Positions 7,962 through 16,274 of a DNA stretch of 64,000 nucleotides are shown here, piece by piece; position 1 is the stretch's first letter, and each line of letters starts with the position of its first letter. Origin of the DNA: Paenibacillus sp. S150. GTDB taxonomy: Bacteria > Bacillota > Bacilli > Paenibacillales > Paenibacillaceae. The DNA is taken from contig NZ_JACBYI010000001.1 of the NCBI RefSeq assembly GCF_019352175.1, forward strand, positions 1 to 64,000, given 5' to 3'. The translations under genes and the position numbers were made by a program. The notes beneath the pieces were generated by a model. The model was not told the origin of the DNA and did not search any database. It saw only the letters and a list, made by a program, of their open reading frames with translations.

Positions 7962-8385
7962 ATTGTTTGCTCCTCTAACTGTCTACTCCCATAAACTGAA
8001 CTGGAATCTGTAGTGTTCATGGTCAGCTTACTATAGGGCGGAGGAATTCCTTTTTGGAAGGATTGCACTTTCTGCAATAGACATCCATGCCGCTGCGCGG
8101 CACCCAAGAGGATGCAAATATGAGCAGAGAAATGAATTTGCAGGATAGATTTATCATGGTTCTGCAGCGAACCGAATTCTGCTGTATTTCCTGCAATTGA
8201 TTTTTGACTTACTGCTGAAAAGCGTCATTTTCAGTGGATTCTATCCTGAAATAACATTGTCCGGAGTGAGGGCATTGTGATGGAAGCCTCGGGTCGGGCT
8301 TGTGGACATGTAGGCTTGTGGGCATACGGGCTCTCGGACATGAAGACTTATTATGGACATACGGGCTTTCGGACATGGGCTGTTA
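7962..8385. other. Intergenic stretch with short imperfect repeats
   Basis: No gene is seen. Between 8290 and 8385 the motif GGACATACGGGCT/TTCGGACATG recurs imperfectly four times. A small GC-rich hairpin (GCCGCTGCGCGGC) lies near 8090. This looks like degenerate intergenic repeats rather than coding DNA. It separates two convergent genes. Confidence 0.5.
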
Positions 8386-9501
8386 TCATTTCAACCCGCC
8401 GGCGGTAATTGCCGGCACGCCGTTCAACTGGGCATTCCCGTGCCGGTCCGCGGTAATAACCGCTTCCTGAAGCAGCTTGGCATTCACTGCGAAGCTGAGC
8501 AGGGCAGAACCAAGATTCACGCCCTGGGCAATCTCTTTCGCAACATCCGCAGGCTGAGCAGTAATCCCCAATTGCTTCAAGGTAACCGGAAGCTCCAGCA
8601 CCCGGAGCAGAAGTATCAATTCATGGATCTGCTGCTCCGGCTTGCCTTCCAGCACGAACTGGACCAGCAGGCCGAAGCCGACCTTCTCTCCATGGAGCGA
8701 GCCATGGGTTTCGGGCAGTGAGGTCAGGCTGTTATGCACCGCGTGGGCAACCGCCGCATGATGATTCCCTTGGGTGACGCTTCCGGTCAGGCCGGCAAGA
8801 AGGATAACCGCGTCAACCGTCTTGCGGAAGGCCGGGGTCACCCGCCCCGAGCCCGCATCCTTTGCGGCCTGGACGGCATGCTCCTCCAGCACCTCCAGGG
8901 CCAGAGCAGACACACGCAGGGCGATGCCGAGTGAGAGGTCCTCCTCCGCAGCCGCCGCATGCGGCGCATTCTCATACCATTTCACCAGCGTATCGGCAAT
9001 TCCGGATTTCAAATACCGGGCAGGAGCGGCGGCAAGCAGAGACAAATCGGCGATGGCCAGCTCCGGCGCGTTCTTCAGCGGCCGCGGCCCCGCATAGCGG
9101 CCGGACTCCTCATAAATTATGCTTAGTGCAGACCAGGCGGCACAGGTCGCCGCAACGGTAGGAATGGTTGCGGCAGGAATTTCCCGCTCTTCCGCAACGG
9201 CTTTGGCCAGATCAAGAATCCGCCCGCCGCCGACACCGACAATCACCCCGGCTTCAAGCTCTTCAGCCCTTAACGCGAAGGCAGCAATGGCACCGGCGGT
9301 GCATTCCCCGTCGTAGCTTTCGATGACAAAAGATACGCCCGCGGCGTCCAGGCTTGGCAGCAGCTCCCGGACGGTTACCTCCAAGGCCGTTTTCCCTCCA
9401 ATAATCAGCGCATGGGTGCCCAGCTCCGCGATGGCGGACCCGGCAATGCGTATGGCGCCCTCTTCGGTATAATAGCGTTTTGGTGTTCGGATATGGATCA
9501 T
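8386..9501 (-). CDS. Iron-containing alcohol dehydrogenase family (glycerol dehydrogenase/hydroxycarboxylate dehydrogenase-like)
   Basis: A 371-residue NAD(P)-dependent group III dehydrogenase. The cofactor motif GVGGGRILDLAKAVA is seen near residue 95, TIPTVAATCAAWSALSI follows, and metal ligands are expected in GIADTLVKWYE (Asp), AHAVHNSL (His) and SLHGEKVGFG (His). It is closer in layout to GldA/YbdH than to long-chain Fe-ADHs. The ATG at 9501 has GGGAG nine bases upstream. It lies downstream of the nitrogenase-like operon on the same strand but beyond a terminator (9743-9785), so it is probably a separate unit. Confidence 0.82.
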   Translation of the reverse strand: MIHIRTPKRYYTEEGAIRIAGSAIAELGTHALIIGGKTALEVTVRELLPSLDAAGVSFVIESYDGECTAGAIAAFALRAEELEAGVIVGVGGGRILDLAKAVAEEREIPAATIPTVAATCAAWSALSIIYEESGRYAGPRPLKNAPELAIADLSLLAAAPARYLKSGIADTLVKWYENAPHAAAAEEDLSLGIALRVSALALEVLEEHAVQAAKDAGSGRVTPAFRKTVDAVILLAGLTGSVTQGNHHAAVAHAVHNSLTSLPETHGSLHGEKVGFGLLVQFVLEGKPEQQIHELILLLRVLELPVTLKQLGITAQPADVAKEIAQGVNLGSALLSFAVNAKLLQEAVITADRHGNAQLNGVPAITAGGLK

Positions 9502-9742
9502 TCATTCTCACTCCCTGAAGTTTAATGATAAGCCAATTAATTTGTTACTCCCAAGACATCCGCCTCAGAAGCACAGCGCTCTATAATGTTCCGGTAAGCT
9601 GTAAGTGAAATCCTAATTACTGTCTGGACTCTTCATGCATTTCCTGCCGGACTCTGCAAGGCATCTGCCTTTTCCTGCCGGACTGGATCGCTTCCGGACG
9701 CAGCCGATGCCTGTGCACAGCCTGTGCCGCCTGAAGAACAGC

Positions 9743-9785
9743 AAAAAGACTGTGCGTCCTCCCGATCCCGGGCAGGAATGCACAG
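9743..9785 (-). terminator. Terminator of the nitrogenase-like operon
   Basis: On the minus strand CTGTGC pairs with GCACAG, with an inner TCCTGCCCG/CGGGAGGA stem, followed by TCTTTTT. It begins nine bases after the stop of the 38-aa ORF at 9794, the usual spacing for a last gene. Confidence 0.75.
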
Positions 9786-9793
9786 CCTCTGGT

Positions 9794-9910
9794 TTACCAG
9801 TCAGCATACACGTGAATCTCTTCCGCATTCACACCAAGTCTGAACAGCTGCCAAATATCACCTTCTTTCCTGACCAAGCCTTCAATGGATTGATCCGCTT
9901 CTCCCCGCAA
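9794..9910 (-). CDS. Candidate 38-aa protein at the end of the nitrogenase-like operon
   Basis: An open frame ends with LFRLGVNAEEIHVYADW and stops nine bases before the operon terminator. Residue composition is protein-like (acidic, with Trp, Tyr and Leu), unlike the other frames here. The likely start is TTG at 9910; the frame is closed by a stop just upstream, 24 bases past the NifK-like stop. No good ribosome binding site is seen at the right distance, which is the main weakness. No family recognised. Confidence 0.4.
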   Translation of the reverse strand: MRGEADQSIEGLVRKEGDIWQLFRLGVNAEEIHVYADW

Positions 9911-9932
9911 GGCAGAGCAAGGTTAACTCCGG

Positions 9933-11246
9933 TCAGATCGCGGTCTCCAGCACGACGGAGTAAATGTCCTCCAGCAGCCGCAGTGCCCCCTGATATCCAG
10001 CATATGACCTGTCAAGAATCAAACGCTGCCCGGCGGGCATGGATACACCGAGATAATGGCCGTTCAGTTCCTTCGCCAGCACCTTCTCCCAGATCGTGCC
10101 GATGATCAGCGGACGCCCGAAATAATTGGTTGCCCGTATCTGCTCGTGCACACCTTCCCCGTCCGAAGTAAACTCCACCTCGGCCGAAATTCCCTGCTCA
10201 TACTCAGTGAACAGCCGGCGGACGCGCTTTTCATATTTTTTGGGAATGCCATCCATTACAAATTGCTTCTCCGGGAACAGCCCCATATCGTTGACCAGGA
10301 ACCGCGAGACGGCAAGCGCATAGAAGCTGTCGGCAACCGTCACGAACCGTCTGCCGATGGAACGGGTCTCCAGAAAGGTGTCCGCCGCTTTTTCAATATA
10401 ATAGTAATACTCGTCTTCATGTCTGCGGATGACCTCTTCCACAACAGCCGGATCAATCCCCGCATATTCGCCAACCGTCCGCAGGAAAAGGGAGGTCTCA
10501 CTCGGTCCGATCGGCAGTACCGGATACTGCAGGTAAGGGGTGCCGAGCTTTTTCTCCAGCTTTTCCATATTGCCAAGCCCTACCCATGGAGAAACGAGCA
10601 GGTTAAAGGAAGCCTGGGGAACCTTGTCAATAGCCTTCACTCCCCGCCCCGGACCAAAAATGGTATTGGGAACCAGACCGATCTCCGACAGCAAATACTC
10701 CAGCTGCTTCAGATTGCCATACCAGAAGGGATCATGTGCAGGAACAGTGGCCCAAAGGTTGACCAGCTTCTCCTGCACAGGAGCAGGCTGCAAATACTGG
10801 TCAATAATCGCATTGATCACCAGTTCATGCCCCAGCAGATTACTTCCCTTGAATCCGGCAGTCTCCGCGTATAATACCGGTTTCCCGGCAGCCGCGAACC
10901 CGCGGACCACCTCCCCGACATCATCGCCGATGATCTCCGAGGTGCAGCCCGTAAGGACGATGAACAAATCCGCGTCGATCACCTTCAGCGAATTGACAAT
11001 CGTCTCTCTCAGCCGCTCACTGCCCCCAAATACGACTTCCCGCTCACTCAGATTGGAAGAGGGATAGATATGATAGGAAATATAGCCTGAGCCCTGACCG
11101 TCATTGGAATTCGTAAGGGCCCGGGACAGCTTCGCCCCGCAGCCGGGGCCGGAATGAAGAACAGGCACCGCCCGTTCAATCGCATTCACCGTCTGCATCG
11201 CACCCAGCGCGCATACATACCGGGGCTGGTCAATCAGCTTAACCAC
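9933..11246 (-). CDS. Nitrogenase component 1-like protein, NifK-type subunit
   Basis: About 437 residues of the oxidoreductase/nitrogenase component 1 family. Three Cys match the P-cluster ligands of NifK: C12 in YVCALGA, C36 in HSGPGCGA and C101 in TGCTSEIIGDD. The segment SEREVVFGGSERLRETI is also NifK-like. The C-terminus, GYQGALRLLEDIY, is where NifK proteins end. The GTG at 11246 has AAGGAG nine bases upstream; a GTG at 11252 is too close to it. The gene overlaps the NifD-like gene by eight bases. This belongs to the nitrogenase-like groups, not to true NifK; substrate unknown. Confidence 0.85.
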   Translation of the reverse strand: MVKLIDQPRYVCALGAMQTVNAIERAVPVLHSGPGCGAKLSRALTNSNDGQGSGYISYHIYPSSNLSEREVVFGGSERLRETIVNSLKVIDADLFIVLTGCTSEIIGDDVGEVVRGFAAAGKPVLYAETAGFKGSNLLGHELVINAIIDQYLQPAPVQEKLVNLWATVPAHDPFWYGNLKQLEYLLSEIGLVPNTIFGPGRGVKAIDKVPQASFNLLVSPWVGLGNMEKLEKKLGTPYLQYPVLPIGPSETSLFLRTVGEYAGIDPAVVEEVIRRHEDEYYYYIEKAADTFLETRSIGRRFVTVADSFYALAVSRFLVNDMGLFPEKQFVMDGIPKKYEKRVRRLFTEYEQGISAEVEFTSDGEGVHEQIRATNYFGRPLIIGTIWEKVLAKELNGHYLGVSMPAGQRLILDRSYAGYQGALRLLEDIYSVVLETAI

Positions 11247-12717
11247 GCGCACCCGCTCCTTCGGCCAAAAATAGATTCGGATGCTGCTGGTACCACCATT
11301 CCGTATACGGCAGCTTCGTCCGCTTGGAGAGCTTGTTCGCCAGACTGCGGTTGGTCACGGCATCATGGATCAGATAGGCGAAATCCAGTGTGCCTCCATA
11401 CCCGAAGGAGGTATATTCGTCCATGACGCACACGGATGCGGTCCCCTGCTTCAGCGCCCATACCGTAGTGCCGGAATGTCTGGAGAAGTAAATATCCGGC
11501 TTCAGCGTCTGCAAAATATTCATCAGCTCATAATTCTGCTGGTCGCTCACGCTCAGCGGCACATTCCCGGTACCGGCGGCAGCCAGGTACTCAAGCTCCT
11601 CCACCGGCTGCCCGCCGTCATAGCCCGGGTCCAAATGCCAGGCGGAAGCCCAGACAATCTCAAGTCCCAGCTCCTGCAGCACCCGGATAAAATTAAATGT
11701 ATACCCTGGCCCCATTCCGATGACGGCACGCAAGCCTTTGAGCTTGGCCTTGACCTTGTTCAGCTCCGGCAGGACTCTCGCCCGCTCCTCTTCAAGATAC
11801 TGCTCCACCTCGGCTTCCTTGCCCAGCACGCCTCCGAGCGTGCGCAGCCATTCATCGAATCCGCTGATCCCATGCGGCCGCAGCGACTGCACATAGGGAA
11901 CACCATATTCCTGCTGCAGGCCATTGCCGAGATAGGTTCCCAGCGTCCCGCAGATGCTGACCGTCGCCGCGGATTCGGACAGCCTGGACAGCTGCTCAAT
12001 CGTTGCCCCATTCGGCAGGAATAACGGCTCTACACCCAGGCGGGCAAACAGCTCGGTAATTTGCTTCTTTTCACTGCCGAAGAAATTTATGAAATTGACG
12101 ATGTTGTTCTTCTCCTTGGGCGGCTGGACAATTCCCGTTAAGATCGCGTGAAAGGCCATATCAAAGCCGGTCGCCCAGATCTTGCTCTTGAAGCCTTCGC
12201 AAAAAACGGGAGTAACCGGGATCGGAATCTCCTCCTTCAGCTCCTTGATCACACTCTCTACATCCTCACCGATCACCCCCGACACGCAGGAGGTCGAGAC
12301 AAATATCGCCGACGGCTTATAGCGGCGGTAAGTCTCGCGCACCACCTCCCGGAGCTTCCCCAGCGCGCCAAATACAGTATCCTGCTCAGTCATATCCGTG
12401 CCGACAAAATGAGTATTCCTCTCCTCGAAGCCAAGCATCTTCCCCGAATATTTACGGGTAATATTGGCTCCTATGGCGTCGACGGTACAGCCTACAGGGC
12501 CATGGTTGACCAGCGCCGAATCAATGATGCCGGATACCATCCCCTGGGCGCAGGCGGCATTGCACAGGCTGGCCTGGTTGAAGCACCGGTCCTTATTGCC
12601 CAGCCCCCCGCAGCCCGATAAACGGACCGCTTCCTTCAGATTCCCGCTGTACCCCGATATGGACCCCAGCCTTTGTTCACGGATCGGCGCTTCCGCTACC
12701 TTCAGATTAACACTCAT
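11239..12717 (-). CDS. Nitrogenase component 1-like protein, NifD-type subunit
   Basis: A 492-residue member of the NifD/NifE family. C52, C77 (in NHGPVGC) and C144 (in STSCVSGVIGED) line up with the NifD P-cluster ligands C62, C88 and C154. C256 in SICGTLGTYLGNG lines up with the FeMo-co ligand C275. The region matching NifD His442 reads CVMDEYTS and has no His, so any active-site cofactor would be held differently. AGGAGG precedes the ATG. It is the first gene after a long structured leader. No nifH, nifB, nifE or nifN homologue is in the window. This pattern fits uncharacterised nitrogenase-like enzymes related to methylthio-alkane reductase or other Nfl groups. Confidence 0.87.
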   Translation of the reverse strand: MSVNLKVAEAPIREQRLGSISGYSGNLKEAVRLSGCGGLGNKDRCFNQASLCNAACAQGMVSGIIDSALVNHGPVGCTVDAIGANITRKYSGKMLGFEERNTHFVGTDMTEQDTVFGALGKLREVVRETYRRYKPSAIFVSTSCVSGVIGEDVESVIKELKEEIPIPVTPVFCEGFKSKIWATGFDMAFHAILTGIVQPPKEKNNIVNFINFFGSEKKQITELFARLGVEPLFLPNGATIEQLSRLSESAATVSICGTLGTYLGNGLQQEYGVPYVQSLRPHGISGFDEWLRTLGGVLGKEAEVEQYLEEERARVLPELNKVKAKLKGLRAVIGMGPGYTFNFIRVLQELGLEIVWASAWHLDPGYDGGQPVEELEYLAAAGTGNVPLSVSDQQNYELMNILQTLKPDIYFSRHSGTTVWALKQGTASVCVMDEYTSFGYGGTLDFAYLIHDAVTNRSLANKLSKRTKLPYTEWWYQQHPNLFLAEGAGARG

Positions 12718-13109
12718 CCTGTTTCCTCCTTCTGTTCAGCTCCCACAATGTAAATTGACTAATTTGCGCTCCCATAACGGCATTTCTGCGCAGGATTAGA
12801 AGACTGCTGCTGTATCAAATACAGTGTGGGCGAGCTTCACGATTTAACTCTGTCCCGTATTGCTTCCCCGGTTCATACCTCCCTTCAAGCAAAAATGCCG
12901 GATTCATAGGGGAAATGCTCCCTCTGAATCCGGCCTCCAGTCATCTAGTCGGCCACACACGGCCTTTATTGTGAATGCATTCACAACGAAGGCTAAAGCT
13001 GAGTGAATGCGAAAAGCCCAGCGCAGACCTTTGCATGCAAAGACCGGCTCGGCTTCTAGTTAACTAGTCAGCTTAAATAATTACCTTGTATTCTCATCGG
13101 AATTAATTA
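12718..13109 (-). promoter_or_regulatory. Long structured leader of the nitrogenase-like operon
   Basis: From the promoter at 13116-13144 about 390 untranslated bases precede the NifD-like ATG. The leader holds two copies of a 23-base motif (13050-13072 and 12931-12953, 18 of 23 identical). It also holds palindromes CTAGTTAACTAG (13056-13067), CTTTGCATGCAAAG (13029-13042) and TTGTGAATGCATTCACAA (12969-12986), and an internal terminator (12891-12934). The second motif copy overlaps the base of that terminator. This fits attenuation or a paired operator; I recognise no known riboswitch class. Confidence 0.6.
12891..12934 (-). terminator. Internal terminator (attenuator) in the nitrogenase-like leader
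   Basis: A perfect 10-bp stem GCCGGATTCA/TGAATCCGGC followed on the minus strand by a T run. It lies about 175 bases before the NifD-like start and about 175 bases after the predicted transcription start, so it must be read through for the operon to be expressed. Confidence 0.7.
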
Positions 13110-13115
13110 ATGAAT

Positions 13116-13144
13116 ATAATATGCCAAGCAGTATGGGCTGTCAA
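13116..13144 (-). promoter_or_regulatory. Strong sigma-A promoter of the nitrogenase-like operon
   Basis: On the minus strand a perfect TTGACA box (13139-13144) and TATTAT box (13116-13121) are separated by exactly 17 bases. Transcription would start near 13109. Confidence 0.8.
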
Positions 13145-13602
13145 CTATATTTTTCCATATCATGTGTATAGCTATATAAATTGAATTTGCAATTTTTTGA
13201 TTAATTCCGCTCTTTGCGGCGGATATCCGCAGACTGGCGATGCTTCTTCCGAAGTGGGCTTTCCTACGGAAAGCTTTCAGGCGGCCGTTATCCTTCTTCT
13301 TCGCCCATTCCAAACTTCATCTCCGCCACTCCTGCCTTCTGCAGTTCTTTGGTTCGGCTCTATACTTCTTACATATAGAATGGAAGGCTCTCTAAGAGAC
13401 AGGATATACGCTGACTTTACTAACATGGGGGATCGGGAAGTCCGGATTTCCTGCGCATCTGCCGGTGCCGGATATACGGTCAATCTTGCTGGTACCTGCA
13501 TATTTATGCGCCTCCAGAACGTGATAGGACCGGCCGCAGGCAGACATGTCCCCATGCCCGCAGGCCAGCCGGTCCTCCCTCAACACAGAATACGCCTTCT
13601 AT
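13145..13602. other. Intergenic stretch without a recognisable gene
   Basis: Open frames exist on both strands (for example 13197-13670 plus and 13277-13555 minus), but none has a matching start site or a family motif. A long inverted repeat (13526-13576, AGGACCGGC arms) lies 27 bases after the binding protein stop and may end that operon, although it has no T run. Confidence 0.45.
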
Positions 13603-15192
13603 TTACTGCTTACTCCGTTCGTCATGAATCTTTTGGGCCTCATCAAGCTCTGCCTGTCCGCCGGAATTGAGCCATTGTGCCTTGAAGTCGTCAAAATCCT
13701 TGTCCGTATTGGCCTCACCGGAAATAGCCTTGATATAATACTGGGCCTGAAGTGTATTCAGGATTGCCTCATATTGCGCTTTCGTTGTCATAACTGTCGA
13801 TTGCATCAGATCGGTCAGGACGGTTAAGCCCTCGATGTTCGTCACCTTCTCTTTGAAAGCCAGCTTTTCCGGGGAATAGTGGTGCTTCAGCATCGAATTA
13901 ACCTTGGCGCCAAACGGATTGTAGAAGCCCGTACCCAGCTCATTCATTAATTCTGTTCCCGTTGCCGCTTCCGTAACTACCGCCAGATCGCCTTCGAGAT
14001 TATAAGAGTTGCCTTTCTCACCGAACACTGTGGTCAGATAGCCCTCATCATCGGTAGTGACATATTCCAGAATCTGCAGAATTTTGATCCGTTTCGCCTC
14101 ATCCTTCTCCAGCTGCGCACCGAATAACAGCGGCGGCTGCAAGGCCCCGTTGGCCATGGCATATTTCTTGCCTTCCGGTCCGGTGAAGGCGGCTCCCGGA
14201 ACAAGTTCAATTCCTTTATCCTTGGAGATCAGGCCAAAGTAACCGTCATCGTAGAGATGATGCCACATTCCGGTTTCAATAACGCCTGTGCGCAGGCTGA
14301 CAAACTTGGTTTGAATTTCGCCGTTGCCATCCGTAATAAACTCGGGATCGATAATGCCTGCAGTATACCATTTATTCAGCAGCTTCAGCGCATTGCGCGC
14401 TTCCTCTGTAATCGCGCCATAAGCGACTTTGCCATCCGCATCCAGCTTGAACTGGTAAGGAGCCACGCCATAGGCTGCAAAAATGGTGTTGAACAGCTGC
14501 GCCTGGGCGTCCTTGCCCCGTCCGGTCAGGCCATACGTATCCTTTTTGCCGTTGCCGTCGGGATCATTGTTCGTGAATTTGGTCAGAACATCTTCAAGCT
14601 CCGCAAGATCCTTCGGCGGCTCACTGTAGCCGACCGCCTTCAGCCATTGCCCGTTGAAGGCCGGAATGAAGCCTGTCGCGCCTTCCCCCCATACCTTGGG
14701 CACACCCCAGTTTTTACCGTTATACGTGCCCGGGTCCCAGGCATTCGGATCGATGCTCTCCACATCCGCCGTATATTTAGGCATATATTGCTTGATTTCC
14801 TCCCGGGAAATGCTGGCGAGGATGCCCTGATCCGCCCATTGCACCACATCGCCGACAGTGCCGTCCACCGATATAATGTCAGGGATTTGGCCGGATGCCA
14901 GCATGACATTGAATTGTTCCTTCCAGGTTGCCGTCTCAAAGGTGATATTCTTGAATTTCACGTTGAATTTCGCTTCCAGAAATTTCTGTACGTAATTGTT
15001 ATCGGCCTTGGGGATGTTCCAGTTATTGGCGATCGATATTTCAATGGGCGCAGCATTGCCGGCACTGGAGGCTTCCCCCGCATTGTTTCCGGTTGCCGCA
15101 TTGTTGTTCCCGCCGTTACTGCAACCGCTTACAATCAATGCCGCCGACACCGCTGCCCCCAGCATGCCGCTTATGAACTTCTTTTGTTTCAT
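13603..15192 (-). CDS. Extracellular sugar-binding lipoprotein, LplA/YtcQ type
   Basis: A 529-residue solute-binding lipoprotein of the large family-1 type used by CUT1 importers for oligosaccharides. The lipobox is VSGC, followed by an Asn/Gly/Ala-rich linker. A calcium-type EF-hand loop, NDPDGNGKKDTYGL, sits near residue 235, as is common in LplA relatives. GGGAGG lies nine bases before the ATG. It is the last gene of the permease-permease-binding protein set; no ATPase is encoded here, which is usual for this family because a shared MsmX-type ATPase serves several importers. Confidence 0.88.
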   Translation of the reverse strand: MKQKKFISGMLGAAVSAALIVSGCSNGGNNNAATGNNAGEASSAGNAAPIEISIANNWNIPKADNNYVQKFLEAKFNVKFKNITFETATWKEQFNVMLASGQIPDIISVDGTVGDVVQWADQGILASISREEIKQYMPKYTADVESIDPNAWDPGTYNGKNWGVPKVWGEGATGFIPAFNGQWLKAVGYSEPPKDLAELEDVLTKFTNNDPDGNGKKDTYGLTGRGKDAQAQLFNTIFAAYGVAPYQFKLDADGKVAYGAITEEARNALKLLNKWYTAGIIDPEFITDGNGEIQTKFVSLRTGVIETGMWHHLYDDGYFGLISKDKGIELVPGAAFTGPEGKKYAMANGALQPPLLFGAQLEKDEAKRIKILQILEYVTTDDEGYLTTVFGEKGNSYNLEGDLAVVTEAATGTELMNELGTGFYNPFGAKVNSMLKHHYSPEKLAFKEKVTNIEGLTVLTDLMQSTVMTTKAQYEAILNTLQAQYYIKAISGEANTDKDFDDFKAQWLNSGGQAELDEAQKIHDERSKQ

Positions 15193-15273
15193 TTCTAATT
15201 TCCTCCCTTTTGATCTTCAGCAATTATATGATTGAACCAAGCCGCCGCGATAGACGGCTTGAGCAAACATCTG

Positions 15274-16146
15274 TCAGCCCTTGAGCGAGCCCACCATGGT
15301 TCCTTTTACAAAATACTTTTGCAGGAACGGATAGACAATAATGATCGGCAGCGCCGTGAACATCAGCGTAGCCGCTTTGATCGGCTCGGCATAGCCCAGC
15401 TCAGAGCCCTTCACATCCGCAGCAAAGAGGGACAGATTCTCTCCGGTGATGACCACCCTTCTCAGGAAGGTTTGCAGCACCTGCTTGGAGGGGTCCTGAA
15501 TGTAGAGAACGGCGTCAAACCAGGCATTCCAATGCCCCACCGCCGACCACAGCGACAGGGTGGCGATGACGGGCAGCGATAACGGAAGCACCAGCTGGAA
15601 CAGAATGCGCAGGTCATTGGCACCGTCAATTTTGGCCGAGTCCTCCAGCTCGTCAGGGATATTCTGAAAGAAATTGCGCAGAATCAGCATGGAGAAGGTG
15701 CTGACCAGACCGGGAATAATATATACCAGACGCGAATCCAGCAGCCCCAGGGACTTGATCAGGAAATAGGAGGGAATCATCCCGCCGCTGAAAAACATCG
15801 TGAACACAATAATCATCGTATACACATTCCGGTGCGGCAAATATTTGCGCGAGAGCGGATAAGCCCCCAGCGACATGAACAGGACCGAGCACACGGTTCC
15901 GACTGCGGTACGGAATACGGTGTTCCCGAAGCCCGTCCAGACATCCGGATTGCCCAGCACCTTCTCCCAGGCAAACAACGAGACCTTCTGCGGGTACAGA
16001 TGTATGCCAAGTCTCAAGGCCTCCGCCGGAGTGCTGAAAGAGATGGAGAGCATATGTACGAACGGATACAGCATGATAATGCATAAAAGGGTCATAAAAG
16101 TAATCAAACAGGCCTGAAAGAGCTTACTGCCCAAGCTTTGCTTCAC
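15274..16146 (-). CDS. Sugar ABC transporter permease, LplC/YtcP type
   Basis: A 290-residue inner-membrane permease with six hydrophobic segments and the EAA loop ELEDSAKIDGANDLRILFQL. The C-terminus KYFVKGTMVGSLKG is the characteristic end of YtcP-type permeases. The start is GTG, with GGGAGG eight bases upstream. The 128-base gap to the upstream permease holds a repeat hairpin (16183-16222). Confidence 0.9.
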   Translation of the reverse strand: MKQSLGSKLFQACLITFMTLLCIIMLYPFVHMLSISFSTPAEALRLGIHLYPQKVSLFAWEKVLGNPDVWTGFGNTVFRTAVGTVCSVLFMSLGAYPLSRKYLPHRNVYTMIIVFTMFFSGGMIPSYFLIKSLGLLDSRLVYIIPGLVSTFSMLILRNFFQNIPDELEDSAKIDGANDLRILFQLVLPLSLPVIATLSLWSAVGHWNAWFDAVLYIQDPSKQVLQTFLRRVVITGENLSLFAADVKGSELGYAEPIKAATLMFTALPIIIVYPFLQKYFVKGTMVGSLKG

Positions 16147-16182
16147 TGCCGTGTCCTCCCATCCGCGTTTTCTGTCAAGTGA

Positions 16183-16222
16183 AAACGGCTTCGCCGTCCT
16201 TATAAGGACGGTATCCGTTTCA
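16183..16222. repeat. Dispersed hairpin repeat, copy 1
   Basis: AAACGG-CTTCG-CCGTCC-TTATAA-GGACGG-TAT-CCGTTT forms a nested stem inside the permease operon. A close but degraded copy lies at 28089-28132. This looks like a REP-type intergenic palindrome. Confidence 0.6.
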
Positions 16223-16274
16223 GCAAGAAAGATAAGGCTAATTGATAGTGTGTAACATATAAAGTCTTATCTTT

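Noticed and set aside
9933..12717. True nitrogenase structural genes nifDK
   Set aside because: No nifH, nifB, nifE or nifN lies nearby, the His442 equivalent is missing, and both proteins diverge from NifD/NifK outside the Cys motifs.
12718..13109. SAM (S-box), cobalamin or T-box leader for the nitrogenase-like operon
   Set aside because: None of the conserved cores of these classes could be found; the repeated 23-base motif and palindromes do not fit them.
13197..13670. 157-codon plus-strand open frame
   Set aside because: It overlaps the end of the binding protein gene, has no start signal and no family motif; GC-rich antisense frames of this length are common here.
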